A DNA stretch of 43,719 nt from a virus, in IMG/VR virus record IMGVR_UViG_3300030107_003260, positions 1 through 43,719 of that record. One strand, written 5' to 3'. The notes beneath the pieces are model-generated. The model worked only from the letters and a program-made list of their open reading frames with translations, searched no databases and had not been told where the DNA came from. Below, piece after piece: positions 18,092 to 26,333 of the stretch (position 1 is its first letter; every line of letters begins with the position of its first letter). The position numbers and the translations under genes are program-made.

Positions 18092-18502
18092 TTATATCCT
18101 AGGCACTGTCAAGGCCCTTACTCCAGACTTTCTTGAAGGGTATTTCTTGACAGAAGTTAAAAATTGATTGTAGTAGTATTGAGCTTTCTGCTCATTACCT
18201 TGTTGTTCGAACAGTCTGTATTTTACATAATTAATTAAAGCAGGGTGCATCCCACTATCAAGGCCAGTCAAAGTAAATAAATCACTTGTCCTTGTGGAAG
18301 AGGTTGTAAGTTCTTCAAATTTAGAATGAAAGTGTATTCTCAGGCCCTTGGTTACACTAGAGTCAAGATATGTATCATACTCTCCTGATGTTAATCCATC
18401 TGTAGAGCTGCTAGAAGAGGCTCTTGCGACAATACCTAGCCTTTGGTCATCGTTATACCATGCAAAATAATCATCAGGATGTGTTCTTTTATTTGTTGCC
18501 AT
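18092..18502 (-). CDS. head-tail connector candidate, 136 residues
   Basis: Contains GMHPALINYVKYRLFEQQGNE-like helices (about residues 84-105) and a Tyr/Lys-rich C-terminus. The 'Pro-Ala-(L/I)-x-x-Y-(V/A)-(K/L)-x-x-(L/M)' helical phrase is frequent in phage neck and tail-completion proteins. It lies between a 108-residue adaptor-like gene and the fibre gene. Assignment by position and composition only. Confidence 0.5.
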   Translation of the reverse strand: MATNKRTHPDDYFAWYNDDQRLGIVARASSSSSTDGLTSGEYDTYLDSSVTKGLRIHFHSKFEELTTSSTRTSDLFTLTGLDSGMHPALINYVKYRLFEQQGNEQKAQYYYNQFLTSVKKYPSRKSGVRALTVPRI

Positions 18503-18510
18503 AAACCCTC

Positions 18511-18837
18511 CTAGTTAACTGTACTATTTGCACCATCTCCATCACTGCCATCTGTATCAGTGTCATCCTTGCGAAGATTGTGAGCATCAACAAGCTTTGG
18601 TATTTTTACATACCTATTGTTTGTATCAAGTATTTCTACTCGTATAATATCAATCATTGAGTCATCAATATCATAGTATCTTTGTTTTGCATTTAAATCT
18701 GTAGCTGCTGCTACTTGATAGTTTTGCTTTGTTGTGGCTATTTCATCTAAACCATCATTCATTAATTGAATTAACAGACCTTCAGACTGTCTACCCATTT
18801 GCATTTCTATCATATTTAAAAAGTTTTTAAGTGTCAT
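18511..18837 (-). CDS. head-tail adaptor-like protein, 108 residues
   Basis: The first 60 residues (two helices, FLNMIEMQMGRQSEGLLIQL followed by a second helix with DGLDEIATTKQNY) look like the start of phage adaptor or gp4/gp6-like connector proteins, which begin with a short helical region followed by a 'lN.a..eIa' phrase. The C-terminus is an Asp/Gly-rich disordered tail. Function inferred from context. Confidence 0.5.
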   Translation of the reverse strand: MTLKNFLNMIEMQMGRQSEGLLIQLMNDGLDEIATTKQNYQVAAATDLNAKQRYYDIDDSMIDIIRVEILDTNNRYVKIPKLVDAHNLRKDDTDTDGSDGDGANSTVN

Positions 18838-18840
18838 GGT

Positions 18841-19332
18841 TTACACTCCACCATCATCAATTACTGCAAATACTTGAATTTGTATATTAGACGAGCCATC
18901 AGCTTCAGCATTTATATCGTCAATTTCTGTATCAGAAAGCTTTGCATAAAAACACTCATTAGCATCAAGCACTATATCGCCAACAGAACCACCTCCACTA
19001 GGGTCTGCACCACTTAAATTTAAAAACAACTTACTTGTATTTGCAGTGCTTCCATCAGATGTTCCAGTGTGTTTAATAAATAAAAATACTACATCATCAG
19101 TTCCATTAACTGTTGCAGTAGAGCCTTCTTCAGCTGTTCCTTGTCCTAAAAATGGAACACTTGCTTTTATTGCATCTGTGTTAGAATTGCCTATAATAGT
19201 TAGTGAATATATCCATTTATTATCACTGCCTAAATCATTTAAATCGTATGTCGTAGTCCCACTTACAGCAGTTTTAATTTCATCTGGTAAAAGTGAAGCT
19301 GATATGCTGACTGTTGCTCTGTCTGCTGCCAT
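18841..19332 (-). CDS. beta-rich virion protein, 163 residues
   Basis: Ser/Thr/Asp/Gly-rich, with alternating hydrophobic residues (for example KWIYSLTIIGN and VFLFIKHTG), consistent with a beta-sandwich. Starts at ATG 19332, three bases from the next gene, inside the head/neck cluster. A capsid decoration or head-fibre role is possible. Not recognised as a known family. Confidence 0.5.
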   Translation of the reverse strand: MAADRATVSISASLLPDEIKTAVSGTTTYDLNDLGSDNKWIYSLTIIGNSNTDAIKASVPFLGQGTAEEGSTATVNGTDDVVFLFIKHTGTSDGSTANTSKLFLNLSGADPSGGGSVGDIVLDANECFYAKLSDTEIDDINAEADGSSNIQIQVFAVIDDGGV

Positions 19333-19347
19333 TATTTTCTCCTATTG

Positions 19348-20664
19348 TTAGGCTGGTGGTGCTGCTGCAGTTCCACCACCTATAGCACCCATAGCCTCGT
19401 TAAAATCTGTTCTTATAGTTTGTAATTGCTGACTAACCCATTGATATAGAGCAGTCTGTTTTTGTATTTTTGCATTAAAGTTTTGTAAGTCATTCCCAAA
19501 CTTTGCCATTTTAGATGAGTTTTCTGTGCTTATCTTTTGAATCTCAGCTTGATACTTTTGCAATGCAGTATCAAAATCAGTTCTATTTTTTTGCAAATCA
19601 TTTGTAAATCTAGATACCTCAGTATTAACTTTAGCATTATATGAGGATAAATCTGCAGTTGACTGGGATGTTGCTTTTCCTATTTCTTGGGTAAAATTTT
19701 GAACTAAAGTTGAAACTCTTTGTGTTTCTGTCCCAAGATCTTGACTGTACTTTGATAATTTTTGTGAAAACTCGTCTACTTGCTCTCTGTATATATTAGC
19801 AGCATTGTTAACTTTAGCGTTATATTCAGATATTCTAGCTTGTATTTTTTGACCTCTTGCTCCAGACAGTTCAGCGTCTTCATCATCTAAAGCTGTTTCC
19901 ATTTCTATAAAATCACTAGCAGTTTCTATTGCTTGAGATAAATAATTAAAATCAGGGGCTGACACTGTTGTTGGTGCAGAAAAAGTAGGAAATGCAGGAA
20001 CATCGCTTAAATCAATGCTTGCAGGTGCTGCTGGTAAAGATATAACTGAAGGTGCAGTATATGTAGGCAAAGATGTTGTTGTTTCTTCTATTGCTGGGAC
20101 TGCCAAGTCAGCAGGCAATGTAGAATTTATTTCTACTAGCTTTCTTTCGCACACCCTAATACCAACATACAATATAACAATATGCCTTGTTTTTATAGGC
20201 AAATTAGGCACTTCAGTAGCGTTTGTTATGTCATAGTTATCACTACCACTAGCAGCAAAAGATTGATAATTCCTGTATTTAATTTTAGCTCCATTGCTAT
20301 CAGGTGTTGGGATTACAGTTAGTGCACCATCTTCTATGTACCATGCAGGGTCTAATGCAGTAGCCTCTTCGTAGTACCCAGATGAAGCTGCATACTTATA
20401 AACACTGTCTATAGGTATTTTTCTGCATTGAAAAGCATTTGTACCATTGCTTCTAGTCACAAGTAAAATGTCGTCTTCAGACAAATTAACAGCAGAGAAT
20501 GTCCCTGATGTTATCGTAGACGTAGCTGATTGAGTTAAAGCTGAAGATTGAGGTAAGTTAGCAACAACCATTCTGTGGCCCTCAGTAAAAAAATCAGCAA
20601 CAGCAGCATCGTCAGAAAAATCTATATTTGTTAGATTGTTAACTTGTTCTTTTAAAGTCTGCAT
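19348..20664 (-). CDS. neck/connector protein with a long C-terminal coiled coil
   Basis: 438 residues. The N-terminal 180 residues are mixed alpha/beta and include NLPIKTRHIVILYVGIRVCE, similar to the 'P.....ivlYaa' helix of phage head-tail connector proteins. A Pro-rich linker (about 185-235) follows, then about 180 residues of coiled coil rich in Gln, Asn, Lys and Glu, and a GGGTAAAPPA tail. The upstream gene stop overlaps its ATG. Likely structural; exact position in the virion unknown. Confidence 0.6.
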   Translation of the reverse strand: MQTLKEQVNNLTNIDFSDDAAVADFFTEGHRMVVANLPQSSALTQSATSTITSGTFSAVNLSEDDILLVTRSNGTNAFQCRKIPIDSVYKYAASSGYYEEATALDPAWYIEDGALTVIPTPDSNGAKIKYRNYQSFAASGSDNYDITNATEVPNLPIKTRHIVILYVGIRVCERKLVEINSTLPADLAVPAIEETTTSLPTYTAPSVISLPAAPASIDLSDVPAFPTFSAPTTVSAPDFNYLSQAIETASDFIEMETALDDEDAELSGARGQKIQARISEYNAKVNNAANIYREQVDEFSQKLSKYSQDLGTETQRVSTLVQNFTQEIGKATSQSTADLSSYNAKVNTEVSRFTNDLQKNRTDFDTALQKYQAEIQKISTENSSKMAKFGNDLQNFNAKIQKQTALYQWVSQQLQTIRTDFNEAMGAIGGGTAAAPPA

Positions 20665-20858
20665 TATCTTCCTTTATTCCTGTCTGCTATATCTTGTTCC
20701 ATTGTAGTAGAACTAAATTCAACTTGAGTTTGGCCTGACCATGTTTTTCTCATATTAACATAATTAGCACAATTGTTGCTTTTTAGTTCAACTTTATTCG
20801 TAGCCTTTTCAATAGGAACTACCTTTTTCTTGTTTTTATCGTATACGAAAATAGCCAT
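20664..20858 (-). CDS. small basic protein, unknown
   Basis: 64 residues. Beta-like, Lys-rich N-terminus (MAIFVYDKNKKKVVPIEKAT), then a polar region. Both ends overlap neighbours as TAATG, so it is part of the coupled head-gene string. No family recognised. Confidence 0.6.
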   Translation of the reverse strand: MAIFVYDKNKKKVVPIEKATNKVELKSNNCANYVNMRKTWSGQTQVEFSSTTMEQDIADRNKGR

Positions 20859-21292
20859 TATTCAAACTCATCAAAAAGATCACTTTTAAAAAGATTTTTT
20901 TTCTTTTTTTTGGTAGTATCAGCAACTGCTGATTTTTTCTTTTTGCCACCTTTTGTATGTAAAGTTTTTCTTGCTTGTTCAAATTTTTTATTTTCTGCTT
21001 TTCTTAGTTCATTCTTTTTCTTTAACTCTGCCCTCATTTTTGCTAAAGGTGAATCAGACTTTACTTTCCCACCTTCTGCATAACCCTGGATGTTTTGACT
21101 TCTATCCATAGCGTTTACAACTCCTCCAGCTGCAAAACCTTGCATGTCGTCAGGCATCATTGGGTTCTTCATGTCTACAATACCACCTTTTTGATAGCCT
21201 GATACTGCCTGCCCAGTTTTTTTTGCATATGCTTTAGCTTTTGCCTTACCTGCTTTGTCATATGAGAATTTCTTTTTTCCTACTTTTGGCAT
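20858..21292 (-). CDS. Lys-rich virion-associated protein with three GYxxGGxV motifs
   Basis: 144 residues. Begins MPKVGKKKFSYDKAGKAKAK, strongly basic. Three motifs follow: GYQKGGIV (32-39), GFAAGGVV (52-59) and GYAEGGKV (70-77). The C-terminal half is a Lys/Glu-rich helix ending in acidic LFDEFE. Related motifs occur in the 361- and 241-residue proteins of this genome. High charge suggests contact with packaged DNA or with another virion protein. A ribosome site GAGGAG precedes ATG 21292. Confidence 0.65.
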   Translation of the reverse strand: MPKVGKKKFSYDKAGKAKAKAYAKKTGQAVSGYQKGGIVDMKNPMMPDDMQGFAAGGVVNAMDRSQNIQGYAEGGKVKSDSPLAKMRAELKKKNELRKAENKKFEQARKTLHTKGGKKKKSAVADTTKKKKKNLFKSDLFDEFE

Positions 21293-21319
21293 AACGCCTC
21301 CTCATTAAGTGTTTATAAA

Positions 21320-21547
21320 TTATGCTGTAGTTACTACAGTCAGTCCAGATACTACCATTGTCAAAATTCTATCACCTTTTAATTGACAATGACTAACAGA
21401 AATAACAGCATTATTAGTACTATCTATCCCAGCAATATAATCTTGAACATCTCTAGCTATAGTGCCTTCATCACCAGATTGATCTCCTACTTTAGCATCA
21501 TGAATAAATACTTTAACTTTTGTATTTGTATCACCATAATTTGCCAT
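21320..21547 (-). CDS. small beta-rich protein, unknown
   Basis: 75 residues. Alternating hydrophobic pattern and acidic loops (KVGDQSGDEGTIARDVQDYI). It has a good AGGAGAAAA ribosome site and lies between head genes, so it is probably a minor head or neck protein. Not recognised. Confidence 0.55.
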   Translation of the reverse strand: MANYGDTNTKVKVFIHDAKVGDQSGDEGTIARDVQDYIAGIDSTNNAVISVSHCQLKGDRILTMVVSGLTVVTTA

Positions 21548-21590
21548 TTTTTCTCCTAAAATATATTATTATTAAATTTTTATGGGATTC

Positions 21591-21617
21591 GTGAGGAGCC
21601 TGTTATTGACTCCCCAC
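21591..21617 (-). terminator. hairpin after the capsid accessory gene (possible attenuator)
   Basis: On the leftward strand GTGGGGAG pairs with CTCCTCAC (eight pairs including one G-T), with an 11-base loop. The only T-rich stretch follows some 12 bases later, so termination would be weak. It lies in the 104-bp gap after the capsid and its accessory gene, where partial termination or RNA processing would raise capsid transcript over downstream genes. Confidence 0.45.
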
Positions 21618-21651
21618 ACAGTTCCCAAAATACTGTTGTAGTTTACTAGGA

Positions 21652-22146
21652 TTAGGTGTTTGTGAATAAAGCTGTTCCAGTCGAATCAGCATCATCACTG
21701 TAAACACATCCAGAAACCATCCACTCATCTTGAGTTATTTTCATAACTTCGATCCATGAACCTTTTTCACCTCCTGTGTCAGCAAGGTTTCCATCAAGGA
21801 CAATTTCGTAATCATTTGCTGCTGGAACTACTGCATGGCCATAGCCAGCTGTAGTAGAAGCTAATATAACCCCACCAACAAAATCATCTCCACCTGAGTC
21901 AGCATCATCACCAGTTATTATCTTGTATGCATTATCATTTGTTGTTTGCACAATAAATTTATAATGACATCCAACAGAACAATTAGAATCTGTAGGCAAT
22001 GTTACTGTAACAGCAGATGTTGAGTTTAAGGCAAACACTTTTCCACTGTCAGACTGTGTAAGAGTTTTCGATGCATTGATAAACTCAAACCCTCCAACAC
22101 TGGCATCAAAAGCATTACTATTTGAATTTAATTTATCACTTCTCAT
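21652..22146 (-). CDS. capsid-accessory or decoration protein candidate
   Basis: 164 residues from ATG 22146, one base after the capsid stop; an upstream TTG at 22200 would extend into the capsid gene and is rejected. Beta-rich, with SDSGKVFALNSTSAVTVTLP and a GxxGxxY-like core, typical of small phage decoration or head-fibre domains. Gene order (capsid, then a small beta-rich protein) supports a head role. Confidence 0.6.
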   Translation of the reverse strand: MRSDKLNSNSNAFDASVGGFEFINASKTLTQSDSGKVFALNSTSAVTVTLPTDSNCSVGCHYKFIVQTTNDNAYKIITGDDADSGGDDFVGGVILASTTAGYGHAVVPAANDYEIVLDGNLADTGGEKGSWIEVMKITQDEWMVSGCVYSDDADSTGTALFTNT

Positions 22147-22147
22147 A

Positions 22148-23491
22148 TTAGATTGCCTCCAAATTAATAACTGCATGAGTTTCAGGAAGAGATATTTCAA
22201 GACCTGCTTCAGTCAATATCATATCTTTTCTTAAATCTTCATCAGCCTGTTGAACATTTGTTGTTATAGAAGTATCTCTATTAACACCATTTCCAACAAG
22301 TGGTCTGTATGAAACATGATCAAGATCAACAAAGCACATAAGTCCTGAAGAATTATTCCTGAACAATGGTTCTTTTACTAAAGTACAATCACCATGAGCA
22401 GTTTCAATCTTCATAACTTTATGACCAAATGCCCCTGTAGATGCTTCAAAGTTGTATTGACTTTTTGATGCAGTCATACTACCTTCAGCAAATCCACTTA
22501 TTTTGTTAAAATGAGATATTACTGGAAGAGAAGCCAAGCATAATTTATTGCTTGAACCACCCCTTGCAGGATCATACATCACTTCAAAAGCACCAAGTAG
22601 GTTATCATAGGTCATTTCATCTGTTGCCCATCCACCTAAATAAGGCTTATCTTCAGCATATGCAGCCAATGCTCCACCACCAGTATTAGTACCATTTTGT
22701 AATATATGGCCAACAATACCTTCAGTATATTGGATACCACCTTGTGAACCTCTCATTCCAAAAAGCATTGATCGTTCAATATCAACTTTATGCTCTCTTA
22801 ATTTAAGATTCCAAAGTCTCTGCCATTCATCAGCATAACCTCTGTAAACAGTAGCTCTAGCTGTATTAGACATCTCACAAGCTGTTTTAAAGATCTGGGT
22901 ATATCCATAATCATTATCTAACTCTTGAGACCATACATCTGGAGCACCAGAACCTTCTGCAAAAGAAGTTCCAATAACAACAGCATCAGCATCATCATCA
23001 AGTGTTGTTGTTGCAGCACCAGCAGTAGCAGCAATAGTCTTGACGACAATTGAAGTATCAGCTGAGTTTTGAGTAACTGATTCAATTCTACCTGTTGCTC
23101 TAGTTACAGATTCTGTGTCAGTACCACCAGAAAGGTTAACATTTTGTGCAAATTCAACAACCATGCCTTTAATAAGCCAGTTTACACATGCACCTCCAAC
23201 ATCAACAAGAACTGTAGTAGTTCCACCTGGAGCAGCCAGTGTCTGAGCTCCATCAATTTTAAAGCTTCTATCTGTAATAGAAACTTTTGTTCTATCTTCT
23301 AAGAACCTAAACTGTGAATCAGATGTAGGTACTTTTCCAACTTTTGACAAATAAACGAAAAATGGTGACTCTTCTGGGGCTAGATCAGCGACTCGATCAC
23401 TAAAATCATACAGTCTTCTTGATGGTATAGTACTATCAATAACTGCACCAGGAGTACCAAATTTTACTTGTCCACTATTATAAGTAGCCAT
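22148..23491 (-). CDS. major capsid protein
   Basis: 447 residues. Opens with a short arm, then 'APEESPFFVYLSKVGK' and an alternating region, followed by IFKTACEMSNTARATVYRG and LREHKVDIERSMLFG. This series (P-x-x-SPF, Q-x-F-x-x-(A/E)-x-x-(V/M)-S-x-TA, and a D-x-E-x-x-x-LxG helix) is the pattern of HK97-fold capsids of the DUF5309/SU10-like group. It follows the scaffold gene at the usual place and has an AGGAGAAAA ribosome site. Forms the icosahedral shell. Confidence 0.88.
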   Translation of the reverse strand: MATYNSGQVKFGTPGAVIDSTIPSRRLYDFSDRVADLAPEESPFFVYLSKVGKVPTSDSQFRFLEDRTKVSITDRSFKIDGAQTLAAPGGTTTVLVDVGGACVNWLIKGMVVEFAQNVNLSGGTDTESVTRATGRIESVTQNSADTSIVVKTIAATAGAATTTLDDDADAVVIGTSFAEGSGAPDVWSQELDNDYGYTQIFKTACEMSNTARATVYRGYADEWQRLWNLKLREHKVDIERSMLFGMRGSQGGIQYTEGIVGHILQNGTNTGGGALAAYAEDKPYLGGWATDEMTYDNLLGAFEVMYDPARGGSSNKLCLASLPVISHFNKISGFAEGSMTASKSQYNFEASTGAFGHKVMKIETAHGDCTLVKEPLFRNNSSGLMCFVDLDHVSYRPLVGNGVNRDTSITTNVQQADEDLRKDMILTEAGLEISLPETHAVINLEAI

Positions 23492-23519
23492 TTTTTCTCC
23501 TATTGTGTTTTATTAACAA

Positions 23520-24260
23520 TTAAAGCACCTTGCTTCTACTTCCTGCAGCCACTATACTATCCCACATTTGGTCAGTTTCATTCTTAACTTCTGGTTGTTG
23601 CCCTTGCAGAACACCAGCCTGAGGTGTAGATTGAATATCTCTGACTTGATCTAAGTTAGCATTATTAGCAGTTGCTGGCTCAGAAACAACTGAACGCCAC
23701 ATTTTCAACACATTATCAATACCATAGCTAGCAGGGTGTCTATCTGCAAATTCTACAAAAGATGCTACTTCCTGTGGACTTAAACCTCTGGCTGATAAGT
23801 CAGCTTGAAGTTTAGACATTCCAGCAGTTTTTTGCATTTCTGCTTCCATTGCTCCTACTCTCTGTTGTACAGCACTGTTAATCTGTTGAGCTTGTTGCTG
23901 TTCTCTGTACTTGTACGATTTAGATGAAGGGTCATTAAAGGCTTCCCATGGATCAAATTCATCAGCTGTTAACTGTATTTCTGGTTGGCCACTTGGCCTA
24001 GCATTAGGGTTTGCAGCTTTTTCTTGCATAGCCTGTACTAAGTCTGGACGTGACTCCAAAAATTGTCCCAGTTGTTTATATTTTTGCAGCTGTTGATTTT
24101 CAGCAGCGAGTTTATCCTTTTCAGATTGAAAGTATTTTGCTGATTGTTGCCAATCTACAGGATTCTCGTTGGTTTGAGTCTCTACATCTTGCCCTACACC
24201 ATCAATGGGCTCACCTTGAAGATGTCCATCTACCTGTGCGTTATTGTTATCTTGAGTCAT
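23520..24260 (-). CDS. scaffold protein
   Basis: 246 residues from ATG 24260; a GTG one codon earlier is only four bases from the AAGGAG site and is less likely. Acidic, Gln-rich and highly helical, with coiled coil at about 45-70 and 115-150, low hydrophobicity and no Cys. Placed between portal and capsid, exactly where scaffolds lie. Guides capsid assembly and leaves before or during packaging. Confidence 0.78.
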   Translation of the reverse strand: MTQDNNNAQVDGHLQGEPIDGVGQDVETQTNENPVDWQQSAKYFQSEKDKLAAENQQLQKYKQLGQFLESRPDLVQAMQEKAANPNARPSGQPEIQLTADEFDPWEAFNDPSSKSYKYREQQQAQQINSAVQQRVGAMEAEMQKTAGMSKLQADLSARGLSPQEVASFVEFADRHPASYGIDNVLKMWRSVVSEPATANNANLDQVRDIQSTPQAGVLQGQQPEVKNETDQMWDSIVAAGSRSKVL

Positions 24261-24305
24261 CACTTTTCTCCTTGTTTGTGCTATCTCTCAAAAAACTTGA
24301 GTTAA

Positions 24306-26297
24306 CTACCCTTTGTTCTGTAATTTCTCTTTTTCGAGTTTAACAGCATCGTTAAATCGCCTTGCAGATATAACCTGTTCTGATTTTGATGACAGTTCAT
24401 GTTCTTTAAGACGAGCTTTAAATTTCTCAACTTCAGTTCTTTTTCGTGATGATACTTGCTCTCTTTCAGCAGTTTGCAAGTCACCTGTAAGTTTCTTGAT
24501 CTGCTCTTGAGCTCCTTGAAGTTGCTGTTGCAATTGTGCAACCATATCTGTTCTTTGCATGATACCCTCTTTGTCAAATATTTCTGTTTTCTTGAGAGCT
24601 TCGTGCTTGTCAATAAGTCCAGATTGATATGCTTGCATATAGATATCCCACTCGCCCCATTTATTAGAAGGCATGGTAGAGTTACCTATAACTCTAATAT
24701 CAAACTGACCTACTGTAATATCATTTTTAATAGTTTGCAATTCTTTTGTTTGGTCGTCATACATTTTTTTATTAACCATATATTCAGTCATATCGTTGTT
24801 AGGCTGAACAACTCTAAACATTTTATAGTAGTTGTAATGCTTTTTAGATAAATTGTATATAACACGACCTAATCTTTTTAAACTTCCTTCTACGTCTCTT
24901 AGCTTAGACTTAGAACGTCTTTGCCCAAAATCTTCCATCATCATTGTTCCAGACGATGTTTTAGGTGCAGCCTCTGCATTGCCTTGCTGCATTTCAAAAA
25001 TACCCATGTTTAAATCAATATACTTTTCAATCATTCGTGGTAATTCAATAATTGAGTTAGATAGCTGCTGTGGTGCAGGAAAGTGAGGTTCCCCTAAAGA
25101 TGCATCGTATTCTATAGTTGCGTTAGGGTTTGCCCAGTCTCTTTCAAGTTCTTCCATATCTTGAATTGAGCCCTGGGGCACGAGGAGTTTTAGCCCAGAT
25201 GATGATTGGGCGTGAGATGTTATAAGTGATACCATCTTATTAAGGAACCTCTGAAAATCTTTATTTTTTCTTACATCACTCATTGGGTAGGGAGTGTTTG
25301 TCCATATGTTTGGAAGTGGTACTATTGGGTATATATCTGTATCTAATATTCTTTCATACAAAACAATCTGCCCTACACTGCAACATAATTTAATTCTTGT
25401 CTGCTGGACTTCTACAAAATCAACAAGATTCTTTTCCATCATTACTTGAAACTTTTCGTCTTGAAGCCTCATTTGCATTTCTTCTTGAGTAACAATCTGC
25501 TCATCGCCAGTTTGAGTGTTTAACACTCTAAAGTAAGGCATTTTAACTTTTGAGTAATGCTCCAGGACTCTGTACTTTTCACCAGCAGTGTTGCCATAAT
25601 CATAGTCTTTGACTACATCTGGTGTAAATGACCCTTTGTTCCTAACATTAGTTGCTGCAGGGTAGTCATCATCATCAGTCATAGTTTCTACTTCATCTAT
25701 TAACAGTTTGCCACTTTCATCAATAGGTTGTGATAATTTAGGGTATAGATCTTTTACTTGAGCTTTTGTTAAAATCGTAGAAACAATCATAGATGAAGCA
25801 TCATCAAAGTATCTATGTCTTGCATTTGGGTCAACGTAAACCCTAAATGGGTCTAAGTTTGTAAATTTTATTTCTCCCCTGCCATAGTCAGCCTCAACAT
25901 CAGTGTAAGCATAAAAGTACCCAAGGCCTGTAACAGCATAATCATGCACTGCCTGCTTAAACATTTCGTCACCATCTGATATATCCCAAGTGTACTCTAG
26001 TATAGTTTTCCAAACTTTAGCCAGCTTGACATCAGAGTCTTCTCTTGGAGCAGCACTAAACTTAGGTGGCTTAGATGTAATAATAGCTTTAAACTGCTCA
26101 ATAGCAGAATACAGCCTGTCTACTGGGGTGCTTGATTGATTTCTTGAGTTTAGCTCGTCTTGCTCATTAGGATCAAAATGATTTCCTAGATAAAAATCAA
26201 TATCTTCTCTTGCTTGAGTGTCCCAATCAGACCTAGCTTCCTGCCATCGTCTGAAAAGCTCTTGTGTCTCAATTGCTCTTTTATCCTTTTGAATCAT
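24306..26297 (-). CDS. portal protein
   Basis: 663 residues. N-terminal helical region (RRWQEARSDWDTQAREDIDF), then the portal-typical 'Y.GNHF....' phrase, NLDPFRVYVDPNARHRYFDD (about 150-170) and a long helical C-terminal part ending in a coiled coil (about 590-660). The 'DP-x-x-V-Y-VDP-x-A' segment is typical of P22-like and related portals. It forms the dodecameric ring through which DNA is pumped and to which the nozzle binds. Start at ATG 26297: an in-frame TAA lies just upstream, and no close ribosome site is visible. Confidence 0.85.
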   Translation of the reverse strand: MIQKDKRAIETQELFRRWQEARSDWDTQAREDIDFYLGNHFDPNEQDELNSRNQSSTPVDRLYSAIEQFKAIITSKPPKFSAAPREDSDVKLAKVWKTILEYTWDISDGDEMFKQAVHDYAVTGLGYFYAYTDVEADYGRGEIKFTNLDPFRVYVDPNARHRYFDDASSMIVSTILTKAQVKDLYPKLSQPIDESGKLLIDEVETMTDDDDYPAATNVRNKGSFTPDVVKDYDYGNTAGEKYRVLEHYSKVKMPYFRVLNTQTGDEQIVTQEEMQMRLQDEKFQVMMEKNLVDFVEVQQTRIKLCCSVGQIVLYERILDTDIYPIVPLPNIWTNTPYPMSDVRKNKDFQRFLNKMVSLITSHAQSSSGLKLLVPQGSIQDMEELERDWANPNATIEYDASLGEPHFPAPQQLSNSIIELPRMIEKYIDLNMGIFEMQQGNAEAAPKTSSGTMMMEDFGQRRSKSKLRDVEGSLKRLGRVIYNLSKKHYNYYKMFRVVQPNNDMTEYMVNKKMYDDQTKELQTIKNDITVGQFDIRVIGNSTMPSNKWGEWDIYMQAYQSGLIDKHEALKKTEIFDKEGIMQRTDMVAQLQQQLQGAQEQIKKLTGDLQTAEREQVSSRKRTEVEKFKARLKEHELSSKSEQVISARRFNDAVKLEKEKLQNKG

Positions 26298-26333
26298 GGT
26301 CGTAATTTATAACATTTATTATTGTTATGCAAA

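Noticed and set aside
22147-22200. Upstream TTG start for the capsid-accessory protein
   Set aside because: It lies inside the capsid gene, and the ATG at 22146 immediately after the capsid stop is a better start.
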